Below are positions 18,035 to 26,289 of a stretch of DNA of 64,000 nucleotides, piece after piece (positions within the stretch are counted from its first letter, which is position 1; the number at the start of each line of letters is the position of its first letter). Below the pieces are notes generated by a model that was not told where the DNA came from, ran no database searches, and saw only the letters and a program-made list of their open reading frames with translations. The stretch lies in the NCBI RefSeq assembly GCF_023913775.1, contig NZ_JAMXAX010000003.1, positions 1 through 64,000 on the forward strand, written 5' to 3'. This DNA comes from Acidovorax facilis (GTDB taxonomy: Bacteria; Pseudomonadota; Gammaproteobacteria; Burkholderiales; Burkholderiaceae_C). A program made the translations under genes and the position numbers.

Positions 18035-18886
18035 TTACTTGAGAGAAGTGGCTTCGTGGTCCTTGCCTGACATGGATTCGACGAACTGCGCCGGGGTCAG
18101 GTAGCCCAGTGCAGAGTGCGGTCGTACTGCGTTGTAATGGCGCCGCCATTGTTCAATCACGACCCGCGCTTCCGTGCGGTTTCGGAAGTATTCCATCGAC
18201 AGGCACTCGTCGCGAAACTTGCCGTTGAAACTCTCATCGGTACCGTTCTGCCACGGCTTGCCCGGCTGCGACAGCGCCATCTGCAAGCCCTTGTCCGCGG
18301 CCCACTGCAACAACCGGGTCGAGACGAACTCCGGGCCATTGTCCGAGCGCAGAAACTTCGGCGCACCGCGTTCGCTGATCAGCCGGCTCAGTATCTCGAC
18401 TACGCGCTCCGAACGAATGCTGCCCGCCACATCGATCGCCAGTGCCTCGCGCGTGTGTTCGTCGATCACCGTCAGGCACTTGAGTTTCTGACTGTTGGCG
18501 CAGGTGTCGAACACAAAGTCGTACGCCCACACATGGTTTGCTGCGGGCGCACGTTGCACATGGTCCCGCTGGCTTGCCACCCGCCGCCGCGGTCGTTTGC
18601 GCGGCACCTGCAAGCCCGCCTTGGTCCACAGCCGCCAGGTGCGCCCAATGCTCAGACTGAGTCCGGCACGGCGCAGGAAGATACGAATGCGCCGGTAGCC
18701 GTACCGTGGGTACTGACCCGCCAGCTTCTGCATCTGCTCGATCACCGGCCAATCCCGAACATCCAGTCGCGACACATAACCCAGGCAGGAGCGCGATACT
18801 TTGAGCAGCGCGCAGGCACGCCGCCTCGACAGCCCTTTACCTTCTGCAAGCAGCACCTGCGCCCGACGGGCGCAGGTGCTCACCAT
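18035..18886 (-). CDS. IS3-family transposase OrfB (catalytic)
   Basis: This 283-residue integrase-core protein has an HTH_21-like region (QYPRYGYRRIRIFLRRAG) followed by the DDE domain: AYDFVFD (first Asp), LRSDNGPEF (second Asp) and DESFNGKFRDE (Glu). The frame overlaps OrfA, and the transposase is probably made as an OrfAB fusion by -1 slippage on the A7 run at 18886-18892 (minus strand); the stand-alone ATG lies on that run. The motif set is complete. Confidence 0.9.
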   Translation of the reverse strand: MVSTCARRAQVLLAEGKGLSRRRACALLKVSRSCLGYVSRLDVRDWPVIEQMQKLAGQYPRYGYRRIRIFLRRAGLSLSIGRTWRLWTKAGLQVPRKRPRRRVASQRDHVQRAPAANHVWAYDFVFDTCANSQKLKCLTVIDEHTREALAIDVAGSIRSERVVEILSRLISERGAPKFLRSDNGPEFVSTRLLQWAADKGLQMALSQPGKPWQNGTDESFNGKFRDECLSMEYFRNRTEARVVIEQWRRHYNAVRPHSALGYLTPAQFVESMSGKDHEATSLK

Positions 18887-19143
18887 TTTTTTGACGCGAT
18901 CTCCTTCATCACGTCGATCTCAAGGTCGCGTTCCGCAAGCATCTTCTTGAGCCGGGCGTTCTCCACTTCGAGCTGGCGCAGACGCTTGACCTCATCGGCG
19001 TTCATCGCGCCGAAGCGCTTTCTCCATGTGTAGATCGTCTGCTCGCTGACCCCATGCTTCTTCGACACCTCCGCCACCGGCGCCTTGTCGGCTTCGCGAA
19101 GGATCTTGACCATCTGCTCTTCTGAAAAACGGCTCTTGCGCAT
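18880..19143 (-). CDS. IS3-family transposase OrfA
   Basis: This 87-residue helix-turn-helix protein of the transposase_8 type binds the IS ends: MRKSRFSEEQMVKILREADK, then VSEQTIYTWRKRFG, then a leucine-zipper-like VKRLRQLEVENARLKKML. I chose the inner ATG at 19143 because IS3 OrfA proteins start MRKSRF; a longer frame reaches 19185. The stop overlaps OrfB. Confidence 0.88.
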   Translation of the reverse strand: MRKSRFSEEQMVKILREADKAPVAEVSKKHGVSEQTIYTWRKRFGAMNADEVKRLRQLEVENARLKKMLAERDLEIDVMKEIASKKW

Positions 19144-19234
19144 GACTTCCTCTCTGCTGTCGGAAGCCATCCTCTCAAGTTTCAACTGGTCCGAAAAGTC
19201 AGGAGCAGGTCACTGGGGTCAGGAGGTGGCGAGT

Positions 19235-19486
19235 ATGCGGAAGTTCTTTTTCTTCTTGATTCTGGTGCTTGGTGCTGGGGTAGGGCTCTTTGTGGCTTCA
19301 CACGAAAGCTGGGCTACCAAAGTGGGAATGATGGCACTGGGGATGATGTTTGCCGCACCTTTCGGAGCGGCATTGATCGGTTTGGGACGTGGTCACAGGC
19401 GATCTCGAAGCGGTTGGATCCGTGGAGTCAGCAGTCCTGGTTCTTTGTTCAAGGGGGATGTGCCAATCCGGCGGTGGGATCGATAG
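19235..19486 (+). CDS. small membrane protein
   Basis: The 83-residue product starts MRKFFFFLILVLGAGVGLFVA and has two hydrophobic segments (about 3-22 and 30-52) followed by an Arg-rich cytoplasmic tail. AGGAGG at 19221-19226 is an excellent ribosome binding site eight bases before the ATG, which is the main reason to believe the gene. It is not recognised. It converges on the native 3' end of traG with 12 bases between the stops. The left-hand IS has separated it from any upstream promoter, so expression may now depend on outward transcription from the IS. Confidence 0.62.
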   Translation: MRKFFFFLILVLGAGVGLFVASHESWATKVGMMALGMMFAAPFGAALIGLGRGHRRSRSGWIRGVSSPGSLFKGDVPIRRWDR

Positions 19487-19498
19487 CCGCTTTTCGGG

Positions 19499-19609
19499 TC
19501 ACTTGCGATCCAGCAGGTCTTTGACTTTGTCTCCGAGATTGTCTGCCGTTGCAGATGCGTCGCTGCCTACTTGCCTCATGGACTGAAGAACCAAGGACTT
19601 TCTTGATTC
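19499..19609 (-). pseudogene. traG: severed 3' end of traG
   Basis: This minus-strand frame of 36 codons plus stop has no start of its own: E-S-R-K-S-L-V-L-Q-S then MRQVGSDASATADNLGDKVK and a charged end DLLDRK. Deleting the neighbouring IS with one ATTC copy joins codon TTG (20870-20868) directly to GAA (19609-19607) in the traG frame. It is therefore the original TraG C-terminus, giving a reconstructed protein of about 925 residues. Confidence 0.9.
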
Positions 19610-19675
19610 TGACCTGCAACCGGCCGTCCGTACCAAGGCAATAGAGAAGAATCCGCGCAACCGAGAGGAAGCGCG

Positions 19676-19942
19676 ATGCGCAAGAGCAGGTACACAGACG
19701 AGCAGATCATCGGGTTCATCAAGCAGGCCGACGCCGGCATGAGCGTGGCGGAGCTGTGCCGCCGAGAGGGCTTCAGCTCGGCGACTTTCTACAAGTGGCG
19801 GGCCAAGTTCGGTGGCATGGAGGCCAGCGACGCCAAGCGGCTGCGCGACCTGGAAGCCGAGAACAACCGGCTCAAGAAGCTGCTGGCCGAGGCGGTGCTG
19901 GACAACGAGGCGCTGAAGGTAGCCTTCGGCGTAAAGCGCTGA
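19676..19942 (+). CDS. IS3-family transposase OrfA
   Basis: The 88-residue helix-turn-helix subunit starts MRKSRYTDEQIIGFIKQADAG, continues with SSATFYKWRAKFGGM, and ends in a coiled-coil (KRLRDLEAENNRLKKLL). It binds the terminal repeats and is normally fused to OrfB by ribosomal frameshifting near its 3' end. Confidence 0.9.
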   Translation: MRKSRYTDEQIIGFIKQADAGMSVAELCRREGFSSATFYKWRAKFGGMEASDAKRLRDLEAENNRLKKLLAEAVLDNEALKVAFGVKR

Positions 19943-19974
19943 GCCCACCGGCGAAGCGACACGCGGTGGGCAAG

Positions 19975-20805
19975 ATGTTGGAAGCGACCTCGATCAGTGA
20001 GCGGCGCGCCTGCGCCTTGGTGGGCCTGTCGCGCGACAGCTGGCGGCATCCGCCCCAGCGTGCGCAGCACGACCAGGCGACAAGCCAGCGCATCGTCGAG
20101 CTGGCCCATGAGCGGCGGCGCTTCGGCTACCGGCGCATTGCCGACCTGCTGCGCGCTGCGGGCACCAAGATCAACGACAAGCGCGTGTACCGGCTGTACA
20201 AGCTGGCTGACCTGTCGGTGCGCAAGCGCCGCGGCAAGCAGCGCCTGAAGCTCGAACGCGTGCCGCTGCACGAATGCCAGACCGTCAATGAAGTCTGGAG
20301 CATGGACTTCGTCAGCGACAGCCTGGCCAGTGGGCGGCGCATCAAGTGCCTGACCGTCACTGACGACTTCAGCCACGAGTGCGTGGACATCGCCGTCGAT
20401 CACGGCATTGGTGGCGAGTACGTCGTGCGCGTGCTGGACCAGGTGGCGCGGTTCCGGGGCTACCCGCAAGCCGTGAGGACCGATCAGGGGCCCGAGTTCA
20501 CCAGCCGAGCCTTCATGGCATGGGCGCAGGCCAAGGGCGTGCGCCACATCCTCAACCAGCCCGGCAAGCCCACGCAGAATGCCTACATCGAGAGCTTCAA
20601 CGGCAAGTTCCGCGACGAGTGCCTGAACGAACACTGGTTCCAGAGCCTGAAGCAGGCGCGCGCCGAGATCGCACGGTGGCGGATCGACTACAACGAGGTG
20701 CGCCCGCACAGCAGCTGCGGGCGGATGCCGCCAGCGAAGTTCGCGGCCCAGCATCGACAGACACCCGGCGGCGCCATCCCGGCGCCGCTGCAAACCCAGG
20801 AGTAA
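19975..20805 (+). CDS. IS3-family transposase OrfB (catalytic)
   Basis: The frame encodes 276 residues from the ATG at 19975 and is open further upstream as expected for an OrfAB frameshift product. HTH_21-like RRFGYRRIADLLRAAG precedes the DDE core: WSMDFVSD (Asp), VRTDQGPEFTS (Asp) and YIESFNGKFRDE (Glu). The motif set is complete, so the element is probably still mobile. Confidence 0.9.
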   Translation: MLEATSISERRACALVGLSRDSWRHPPQRAQHDQATSQRIVELAHERRRFGYRRIADLLRAAGTKINDKRVYRLYKLADLSVRKRRGKQRLKLERVPLHECQTVNEVWSMDFVSDSLASGRRIKCLTVTDDFSHECVDIAVDHGIGGEYVVRVLDQVARFRGYPQAVRTDQGPEFTSRAFMAWAQAKGVRHILNQPGKPTQNAYIESFNGKFRDECLNEHWFQSLKQARAEIARWRIDYNEVRPHSSCGRMPPAKFAAQHRQTPGGAIPAPLQTQE

Positions 20806-20828
20806 TCTTCTTCAACCCAGCGGATTCC

Positions 20829-23534
20829 TCAAATCGACTGGTACGGATTCTGGGGGCAGGTCAATTCCAACGTCCCATCGTCCGTCTTGACGATCTCCGC
20901 CTTGTCGTCGAACTCTCCTTCCTTGGCTGCAGTCTTGCCCCGAATCTCGGTGGCCCGTTGCTGAACCTCTTGGCGAATCGGTGATGGCGGATCGGCAGGC
21001 TGGTCAAGCGGCCGGCTCGGGTTGCTGCCGAAACGAGCTGTAGCCCCAGTGTGGGCGCGATGGCTGTTCTGAATGTCTGGCGTGAGGACCGTTTCATTCC
21101 GTTGCTGCCAGTGAAGCTCACTGATTCCTTCGAAGGAAGCGGGTAGGCTGCTTCCATCCGACAGAACGCGGGTGGGCCCCAGCGACTGCCGGGCGAGTTC
21201 CGCCGACATCAAGGCGTGGGCTGCGGCACTGTTGCCACCGTACGTTTGGGCGTAGCGCAGGAACATCTCCATGTTGTACGGGTCCTGGGCGATGTCGATC
21301 GAGATCGCCTCACCCTTGGAGTAGGCGGTTGATACCTGGTTGGCGAAACTGATTCGATCAGTGAGAGCTGCATCAGCCCGTTCCGAACGGGCCTGCGTCG
21401 TGCTGAGGCGGGACGACATTTCCCGTGCCTCACTCGCATCGTTCGAGACCGCCTGCAGGAAGCTGGTGTCCCTGGAGACGCGGTCCCCGAATTGCTTGAA
21501 GGCCACCAGTTGATCTCCGCTCAGGCTGGCCAGGGCTTTTTGATCCTGAGCGGAAAGGCCAGACAAGTATGACTTGTCGCCGCTGGCCTGGAACTTCCCG
21601 CCGATGAACTTGGCGTCGGCGCCGATGTGAGCCGCAGCGCCGAATGCGAGACGCGCCACCTGAGCCTGGCTGAGCCCGGTGCTCTGGGAGACCGTCTGGA
21701 CGATCTGGTCCAGCTTGTTCAGCGTTTCCCCCATCTGCTCGAAGCTCCCCGAGCTGGAGCCGGCGCTGTTGCGCGTGGAGCGCAGCTTGCTCAGCCCCCG
21801 CGAGAACACTTCCGAGAGCGCCGTGGACCGTTCTGTGCTTGCGGCGACGGCTTCGCCGCGTGCAGCATCAACTTGTCGGCTGGCCTGTTCGACATCCTGC
21901 TCGGACACGCGCATCGACACGACCCGTGAGGCAAAACCCTGGTTGCGCAGCAGACTTACGGCGGTACGCCCGGTCAGTGTGTTCGAGGAGAACGTGTCGC
22001 CCGAGAGATCGTTCTGCCAACTGCTCATGAACGCTGAAGTGCGGTTGGGCGCCAGTCGCATCTGGTCCATGGAGACGTTGCCCAGGCTGGCGTTGCCCAA
22101 GGCTGCGGAACCTGTTGCGGAGCCCAGCATGGACTGCAGCCCGGAGAGTCCGCCCACCATGGCCGTCCCGAAGTTCTCCATGCGCTTCAATGCCGCCCAG
22201 GCGATGAAGGGGATACTGATCGACAGGTAGCCGACCACTGCCTCGCCGGAAATCGTCCGGGAGTAGATGCTGGACGCGGTCTGCAGCGCCAGCACCTTCG
22301 TTCCTGTGCCAAGATCGGCGGCTGAGCCGATATCGTAGGCCGCGTAGATCGAGGCCATATAGTTAAGCACCGCGTAGAGGGGTGGCCAGAGCTGAATCCA
22401 GATCAGGATGGCGGCGTAGCCCTTGAAGGCCATCAGGCTCTCACGGCCGCTGGTGAGCAGGAGCAGCAGCACGAAGAGGGGGAAGAGGGCGTAGGTCACT
22501 GCTTCGATCACGTTGCGGAACACCGGCAAGGCTTGCTCGGCGGTCTTGCCCGCATTGATCCAGGCGGCGTTCTGCTGGGCGACGCCTTGGGCGCGGCCGA
22601 CGGCGAGCACCATGGCGGCCGGGTCGTTCACCTTCTGCCCGACGATTTGGCCGGTGTCGGCAATGGCATTCAGTACGGCGTTCTGGCGGATCAGGTCCGC
22701 TGCCGTCGCTGATGCCGAGGCGATGTTGTTCTTGATGTAGGCCTGCTGAATCTGGCCGGCGATCACGCTGGCTGCGGCCGTGCCGGGCAACGTGGGGTTC
22801 AGCCGGAAGGCGAGCTGCCCCTGGATGCGGCTGATCTGGGCGGGGATCCGGGTGCTTAGATTGACGTAGGCGTTGGGGCAGGTGTCGACCGTTGTGCCGG
22901 TCGTGTTGGTGAGCGGGGTGAAGCGTGCCGGGTTGGGCGTGGACATCAGGGACCAGACATCGTCCGAAGTGGAGAACGTGGCCGGCGAGATCGTCCCGTC
23001 GAGGAGGTCGTAGGTTGTGCAGTTGTGGATGAAGTTGATCAGGTCGGTGCGGAAGTTCGGATCCTGGAAGACCACGCTGCCGGTTTCCCGGATCAGACGG
23101 TTGCCGAACATCAGGCCGTTCTGTTCGTAGCGGAGTTCGCTGGGCAGGGCGCCGACGCCGGGGATAACCTGAAATGCCGTCTCGAAGAGCCCAGTCAGTG
23201 TGTGCCCGATGGTGCTGGTGAGGCTGCCGAGCACGGCCGCGCCGAAGGGGACGTTGTCGACCACCTGCACTGGGGTACCGCCGGTCTTGTCGACGATACC
23301 GACCGTGACCTTGGGGACGATCAGGATCGAGAAGACCAGAACGACCGTCCCCAGCCACTTCCAGCCCTGAAGTTTCTCGGGAGCGAATGCATAGGCGATG
23401 AGGGCGGCGACGAAGCCACAGAAGGCCACCGCAGCGACTGCGGAGGCATAGTCGCCGGAGGCATGGATGGCGGCCGCGGCGTTGAAGACCCCGAACAGGC
23501 TGGCCGCGTTCTGGTAGGCATAGATTTCCCACAT
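20829..23534 (-). CDS. traG: conjugal transfer protein TraG, C-terminus replaced by IS sequence
   Basis: This inner-membrane F-type transfer protein (TraG_N family) is needed for pilus assembly and mating-pair stabilisation. Residues 1-450 hold several hydrophobic segments (SLFGVFNAAAAIHA, LLLLLTSGRESLM, SISIPFIAWAALKRM). The remainder is a long Ser/Gln-rich helical periplasmic domain. As read, the frame is 901 residues, but only the codons down to 20868 are native; the last dozen come from the IS end. The real C-terminus lies at 19499-19609. Loss of about 36 residues may or may not abolish function. It follows traH after 26 bases. Confidence 0.9.
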   Translation of the reverse strand: MWEIYAYQNAASLFGVFNAAAAIHASGDYASAVAAVAFCGFVAALIAYAFAPEKLQGWKWLGTVVLVFSILIVPKVTVGIVDKTGGTPVQVVDNVPFGAAVLGSLTSTIGHTLTGLFETAFQVIPGVGALPSELRYEQNGLMFGNRLIRETGSVVFQDPNFRTDLINFIHNCTTYDLLDGTISPATFSTSDDVWSLMSTPNPARFTPLTNTTGTTVDTCPNAYVNLSTRIPAQISRIQGQLAFRLNPTLPGTAAASVIAGQIQQAYIKNNIASASATAADLIRQNAVLNAIADTGQIVGQKVNDPAAMVLAVGRAQGVAQQNAAWINAGKTAEQALPVFRNVIEAVTYALFPLFVLLLLLTSGRESLMAFKGYAAILIWIQLWPPLYAVLNYMASIYAAYDIGSAADLGTGTKVLALQTASSIYSRTISGEAVVGYLSISIPFIAWAALKRMENFGTAMVGGLSGLQSMLGSATGSAALGNASLGNVSMDQMRLAPNRTSAFMSSWQNDLSGDTFSSNTLTGRTAVSLLRNQGFASRVVSMRVSEQDVEQASRQVDAARGEAVAASTERSTALSEVFSRGLSKLRSTRNSAGSSSGSFEQMGETLNKLDQIVQTVSQSTGLSQAQVARLAFGAAAHIGADAKFIGGKFQASGDKSYLSGLSAQDQKALASLSGDQLVAFKQFGDRVSRDTSFLQAVSNDASEAREMSSRLSTTQARSERADAALTDRISFANQVSTAYSKGEAISIDIAQDPYNMEMFLRYAQTYGGNSAAAHALMSAELARQSLGPTRVLSDGSSLPASFEGISELHWQQRNETVLTPDIQNSHRAHTGATARFGSNPSRPLDQPADPPSPIRQEVQQRATEIRGKTAAKEGEFDDKAEIVKTDDGTLELTCPQNPYQSI

Positions 23535-23560
23535 GGTGGCGCTCCCCGGTCAGCGACGGA

Positions 23561-25006
23561 TCAGCGCGCCATGTAGGCGGCTTGCTGCCCGAGCATGTCC
23601 ATGACGTGCTGGGGCATGCTGGAACGCAGCTGGCGCTCGAGTTCTTCCAGATGGCTCGATACCGCGCGGAACGAACCGACCTTCTGGTAGAGGAGGTTCT
23701 TTTCCTGGGCGATCTGGGAGAGCATGGCCATGGCGCGCTGGCGGATGTAGATGGCTTGCTCCCGCTGGGTTTGCTGCAACGTGAAATCCTTCTCCAGGGC
23801 TGCAAGCCCCACGCGCAGGTTGCGATCGAGGAAGATGTAGGCGTAGTCGGCGGCGATCAGGTCGCGGTACTGGGCGATCAGGCTGTCCGCGAGGCCTGAG
23901 CCGGGGATGCTGGTGCCGATCGACAGCATCTTGTAGACCGGCTCGGTGGTCTGATTGACGAAACCGACCTCCGCCGAGTTGTTGGGGATGGCGGTCCGTG
24001 TGGCGATCTTCTCCGCGATGGAGCGCATCAGCGTCTCCACCTTGGCGGTGAACGGAGTGTGGCTGTAGGCCGTGTTGAGGGAGACGACGTCGCAGTCGCT
24101 GTAGTTGTTGCAGCTCAGCATGTGCTGGACCACGTTGGTGCCGCCTCCAGCCGCCTGCCCGTAGAGCAATTGGCTGATCGAGGTCAGCGTCGGCGCGACG
24201 GGTTCGGGATCGCGCGCATCCTCCTCGGGGTAATAGATGACAGTGCCGACCATGCTCATGATCAGCTCGCGCTCGGCGTCGTCCAGGTAGCTGCCCGTGC
24301 GCTGCAGGGCTTTCCAGGTCAGGTTGCCCACGAAGGGAGCCTTGTTGCGGACATTGGCATCACCGGAACTGCGAGCCGAAGCGAGGATGCTGGGGCGGTC
24401 ACTGGAGCAGCGGCGCCGGGCCGCATCGCGGTCGCTTTCCATGCCCATCTCGATGGCGAGGTCGGCGCAGGTTTCTTGCGAGCTATAGCCCAGGGATTCG
24501 GCCGCTGTGCTGACGATGGCCTTGGCGGTCTCGCAGGAGTTGATGCGGGCATTGTTGATCCAGGTCTCCAGGCCCTTGGCCCATTTCGTGAGACCGCCCA
24601 GCAGCGGCGAGACCGCTTCGAGCGCCAACTGGAAGGCGATGCCAGGGAGTGCGGCCGTGATGTTCTTCAGCATGTTCTTGAATTCGTCGGCCGAGATGTG
24701 GCTGAAGCTGCCGCCGAAGACGTCGATCCCACCGCAGCCCGCCTTCGCGCTGGGGAACTGGATGGCCGCGAGCTGGTAGACCTTGTTCGGCGTGCGCATC
24801 ATCAGGTTGCCGCCGGTGTAGGTGTTGTAGGCTTGGCCCCGGAACGCGCCGGGCGCGGTGTAGTTGCCGATGGCGCCCAGGCTGTTGAACATGTTGTTGA
24901 CCTCGGTGTTGAGGTCTCCCGCTCGGAGCGGGGCGGGGGTGATCACGACCGCGATGGACAGTGCGATCGCGATCATTCGGCGGGCTGGTGGGGCACTCCT
25001 GGGCAT
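23561..25006 (-). CDS. traH: conjugal transfer pilus assembly protein TraH
   Basis: The 481-residue periplasmic protein of the F-type TraH family has a signal peptide ending PLRA near residue 29, then DLNTEVNNMFNSLGAIGNYTAPGAFRGQ and TYTGGNLMMRTPNKVYQLAAIQ, both hallmark segments. A conserved CGGIDVFGGSFSHISADEFKNML block and a C-terminal coiled coil (about 395-470) follow. With TraF, TraW, TraU and TrbI it forms the pilus extension/retraction set. It lies between traF and traG as in F and SXT-type systems. Confidence 0.93.
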   Translation of the reverse strand: MPRSAPPARRMIAIALSIAVVITPAPLRAGDLNTEVNNMFNSLGAIGNYTAPGAFRGQAYNTYTGGNLMMRTPNKVYQLAAIQFPSAKAGCGGIDVFGGSFSHISADEFKNMLKNITAALPGIAFQLALEAVSPLLGGLTKWAKGLETWINNARINSCETAKAIVSTAAESLGYSSQETCADLAIEMGMESDRDAARRRCSSDRPSILASARSSGDANVRNKAPFVGNLTWKALQRTGSYLDDAERELIMSMVGTVIYYPEEDARDPEPVAPTLTSISQLLYGQAAGGGTNVVQHMLSCNNYSDCDVVSLNTAYSHTPFTAKVETLMRSIAEKIATRTAIPNNSAEVGFVNQTTEPVYKMLSIGTSIPGSGLADSLIAQYRDLIAADYAYIFLDRNLRVGLAALEKDFTLQQTQREQAIYIRQRAMAMLSQIAQEKNLLYQKVGSFRAVSSHLEELERQLRSSMPQHVMDMLGQQAAYMAR

Positions 25007-25015
25007 GGACGGCTC

Positions 25016-25897
25016 CTATGGCAAGGTGACCTGACGTGTGGCGCTGGGGAGCATGGCCTGGCCCTCGGGGCTGCTCACGGTGGCGATGCGCTCCAGCAGT
25101 TGGGATTCCGAGAGCACGCCGAAACCGATCGGCGTGATCTGGCCGGTGAAGGGCTGCGCGAGGAAGACCGCAGGCACCTGGGACACCTGCAGGGCATTGG
25201 CGATGCCGTTGTCGCGCCGGGCACCGGGGAAGCCCGGCAGGGGGCCACCATCGATGCTGACGGCGACCACCTGGATGCCGTGCCGCGCCTGGAAGGCTTC
25301 GAGCACTGGCGCGAAGGCGTGGCAGTAGGGGCAGTCCGACCGGTAGAAGAAAAACAGCACATGGTCCTTGCCCAACTGAGCCACCGTCCGCGAGCGCTCG
25401 GCGCGCTGGGTCTCGTCGAAGACTTCCAGGGCCTTGGCATTGACCGGGCGGCCTTGAAGCGTGGGGTCCAGTTCCGGCGTCGCCCATGCAACGCGCTTGG
25501 CCATGTCGGCGAAGGCGGAGGCCTGGCCCACCACCCTGGATTCGAGCTCCATGTAGCGCCGCACGTTGGCCTCGGTGGGGCGGATGATGGCGATGTTGCG
25601 GTACTCCTCCAGGGTCTTCTGCAGGCGAGCGAACTCTTCCAACTCGGGTATGCGTGCCTTCGGCGGCTGCGCTGGTGCAGTTGATGGCGCTGGAGTTGGC
25701 TCCGGAATTTGCTCGCCTTCCTGGGCCGGGTCTTCGTAGAAGTGCCAGCCGCGCCAGCGGTCCCTCCAATAGGCAGAGGGCGGCGTGGCGCGCGCCGTGG
25801 CTTGGGATGGCCCGGCCTCCTGAGCGGGCAGGGAGGCCGTCGCCAACAGCGTGGCGAAGCCGAGGGCCATTCCGGCAATGAATCGGCGGTGCTCCAC
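25016..25897 (-). CDS. traF: conjugal pilus assembly protein TraF (thioredoxin-like)
   Basis: The 293-residue periplasmic protein has a signal peptide (VEHRRFIAGMALGFATLLATASLPA), the family motif WRGWHFYEDP near residue 50, and a thioredoxin-fold domain with FFYRSDCPYCHAFAPVLEAF near residue 190 and a cis-proline VPAVF. F-plasmid TraF lacks the CXXC motif; here it is present, so the protein may be a redox-active disulfide catalyst for Cys-rich TraN, TraU and TraH. I chose GTG at 25897 because AGGGGG lies four bases upstream and the signal peptide starts there; the open frame extends to 26038. Confidence 0.88.
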   Translation of the reverse strand: MEHRRFIAGMALGFATLLATASLPAQEAGPSQATARATPPSAYWRDRWRGWHFYEDPAQEGEQIPEPTPAPSTAPAQPPKARIPELEEFARLQKTLEEYRNIAIIRPTEANVRRYMELESRVVGQASAFADMAKRVAWATPELDPTLQGRPVNAKALEVFDETQRAERSRTVAQLGKDHVLFFFYRSDCPYCHAFAPVLEAFQARHGIQVVAVSIDGGPLPGFPGARRDNGIANALQVSQVPAVFLAQPFTGQITPIGFGVLSESQLLERIATVSSPEGQAMLPSATRQVTLP

Positions 25898-25905
25898 GGA
25901 ACCCC

Positions 25906-26289
25906 CTACGAGAGTGAGCGGGGCGGACGCCCGTCGAGACAGTAGTTGATGCCGAAGTCGACGGTCTGGCGCCGGGGTGCCGCTGCTCCGGGCAAGGTCA
26001 CGCCGTCCTGCCAGAAAGACACCTTCAGGCGTGCGCATCCGGGCTGGGCGTAGCGCTTTTCCGTGGAGACATCGATGTAGATGGGTGAGGACGCGCTGAA
26101 GCGCTTGGTGATGGCTTCGGCAATGTCACCGGTGAGCACGCCATGGGCTTGCCCGTCGCTGGCCTGCAGGGCAGCGAGCATCAGTGGGCGCGGGTCGGTG
26201 ACGGGGGGGCGAACCACCTCATCGGCGTGCGCGGATGGCGCGACGACTGTGATCACCAATGCAAAACGGATGATGGCGGTGGATTTCAT
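25906..26289 (-). CDS. unknown periplasmic protein in the tra operon
   Basis: The 127-residue protein has a signal peptide (MKSTAIIRFALVITVVAPSAHA) and a small mature domain containing one Cys pair (PGCARLKVSFWQDG and INYCLDGRPPRS). The start ATG overlaps the traN stop (ATGA at 26286-26289); an ATG two codons earlier is an alternative. Its place between traN and traF suggests a role in mating-pair formation. I do not recognise a family. Confidence 0.65.
   Translation of the reverse strand: MKSTAIIRFALVITVVAPSAHADEVVRPPVTDPRPLMLAALQASDGQAHGVLTGDIAEAITKRFSASSPIYIDVSTEKRYAQPGCARLKVSFWQDGVTLPGAAAPRRQTVDFGINYCLDGRPPRSLS

Larger units (their letters stand above)
18006..19212 (-). mobile_element. 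IS3-family insertion sequence (IS407-like), 1207 bp
   Basis: The left end TGACCTGCCCCG...TTCGGACCA at 18006 and the inverted right end at 19212 (TGACCTGCTCCTG...TTCGGACCA read on the minus strand) are imperfect terminal inverted repeats ending in TG/CA. The element is flanked by CTGG at 18002-18005 and 19213-19216, a 4-bp target duplication. Two overlapping minus-strand reading frames encode the transposase. It looks intact. It is inserted 22 bases before the start codon of a small membrane protein gene and cuts that gene off from its upstream DNA. Confidence 0.92.
19610..20863 (+). mobile_element. IS3-family insertion sequence (IS407-like), 1254 bp, inserted in traG
   Basis: The left end TGACCTGCAACCGG...CGTACCA at 19610 and the right end, read inverted from 20863 as TGACCTGCCCCCAG...CGTACCA, form the inverted repeats. 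ATTC at 19606-19609 and 20864-20867 is the 4-bp target duplication. The element carries plus-strand orfA and orfB. It is related to, but distinct from, the IS at 18006-19212 and lies in the opposite orientation. It interrupts traG near its 3' end. Confidence 0.93.

Noticed and set aside
24059-25684. A 541-codon plus-strand open frame
   Set aside because: It lies antisense to traH and traF, which have clear family motifs; the translation is V/A/G/D-rich with no domain.
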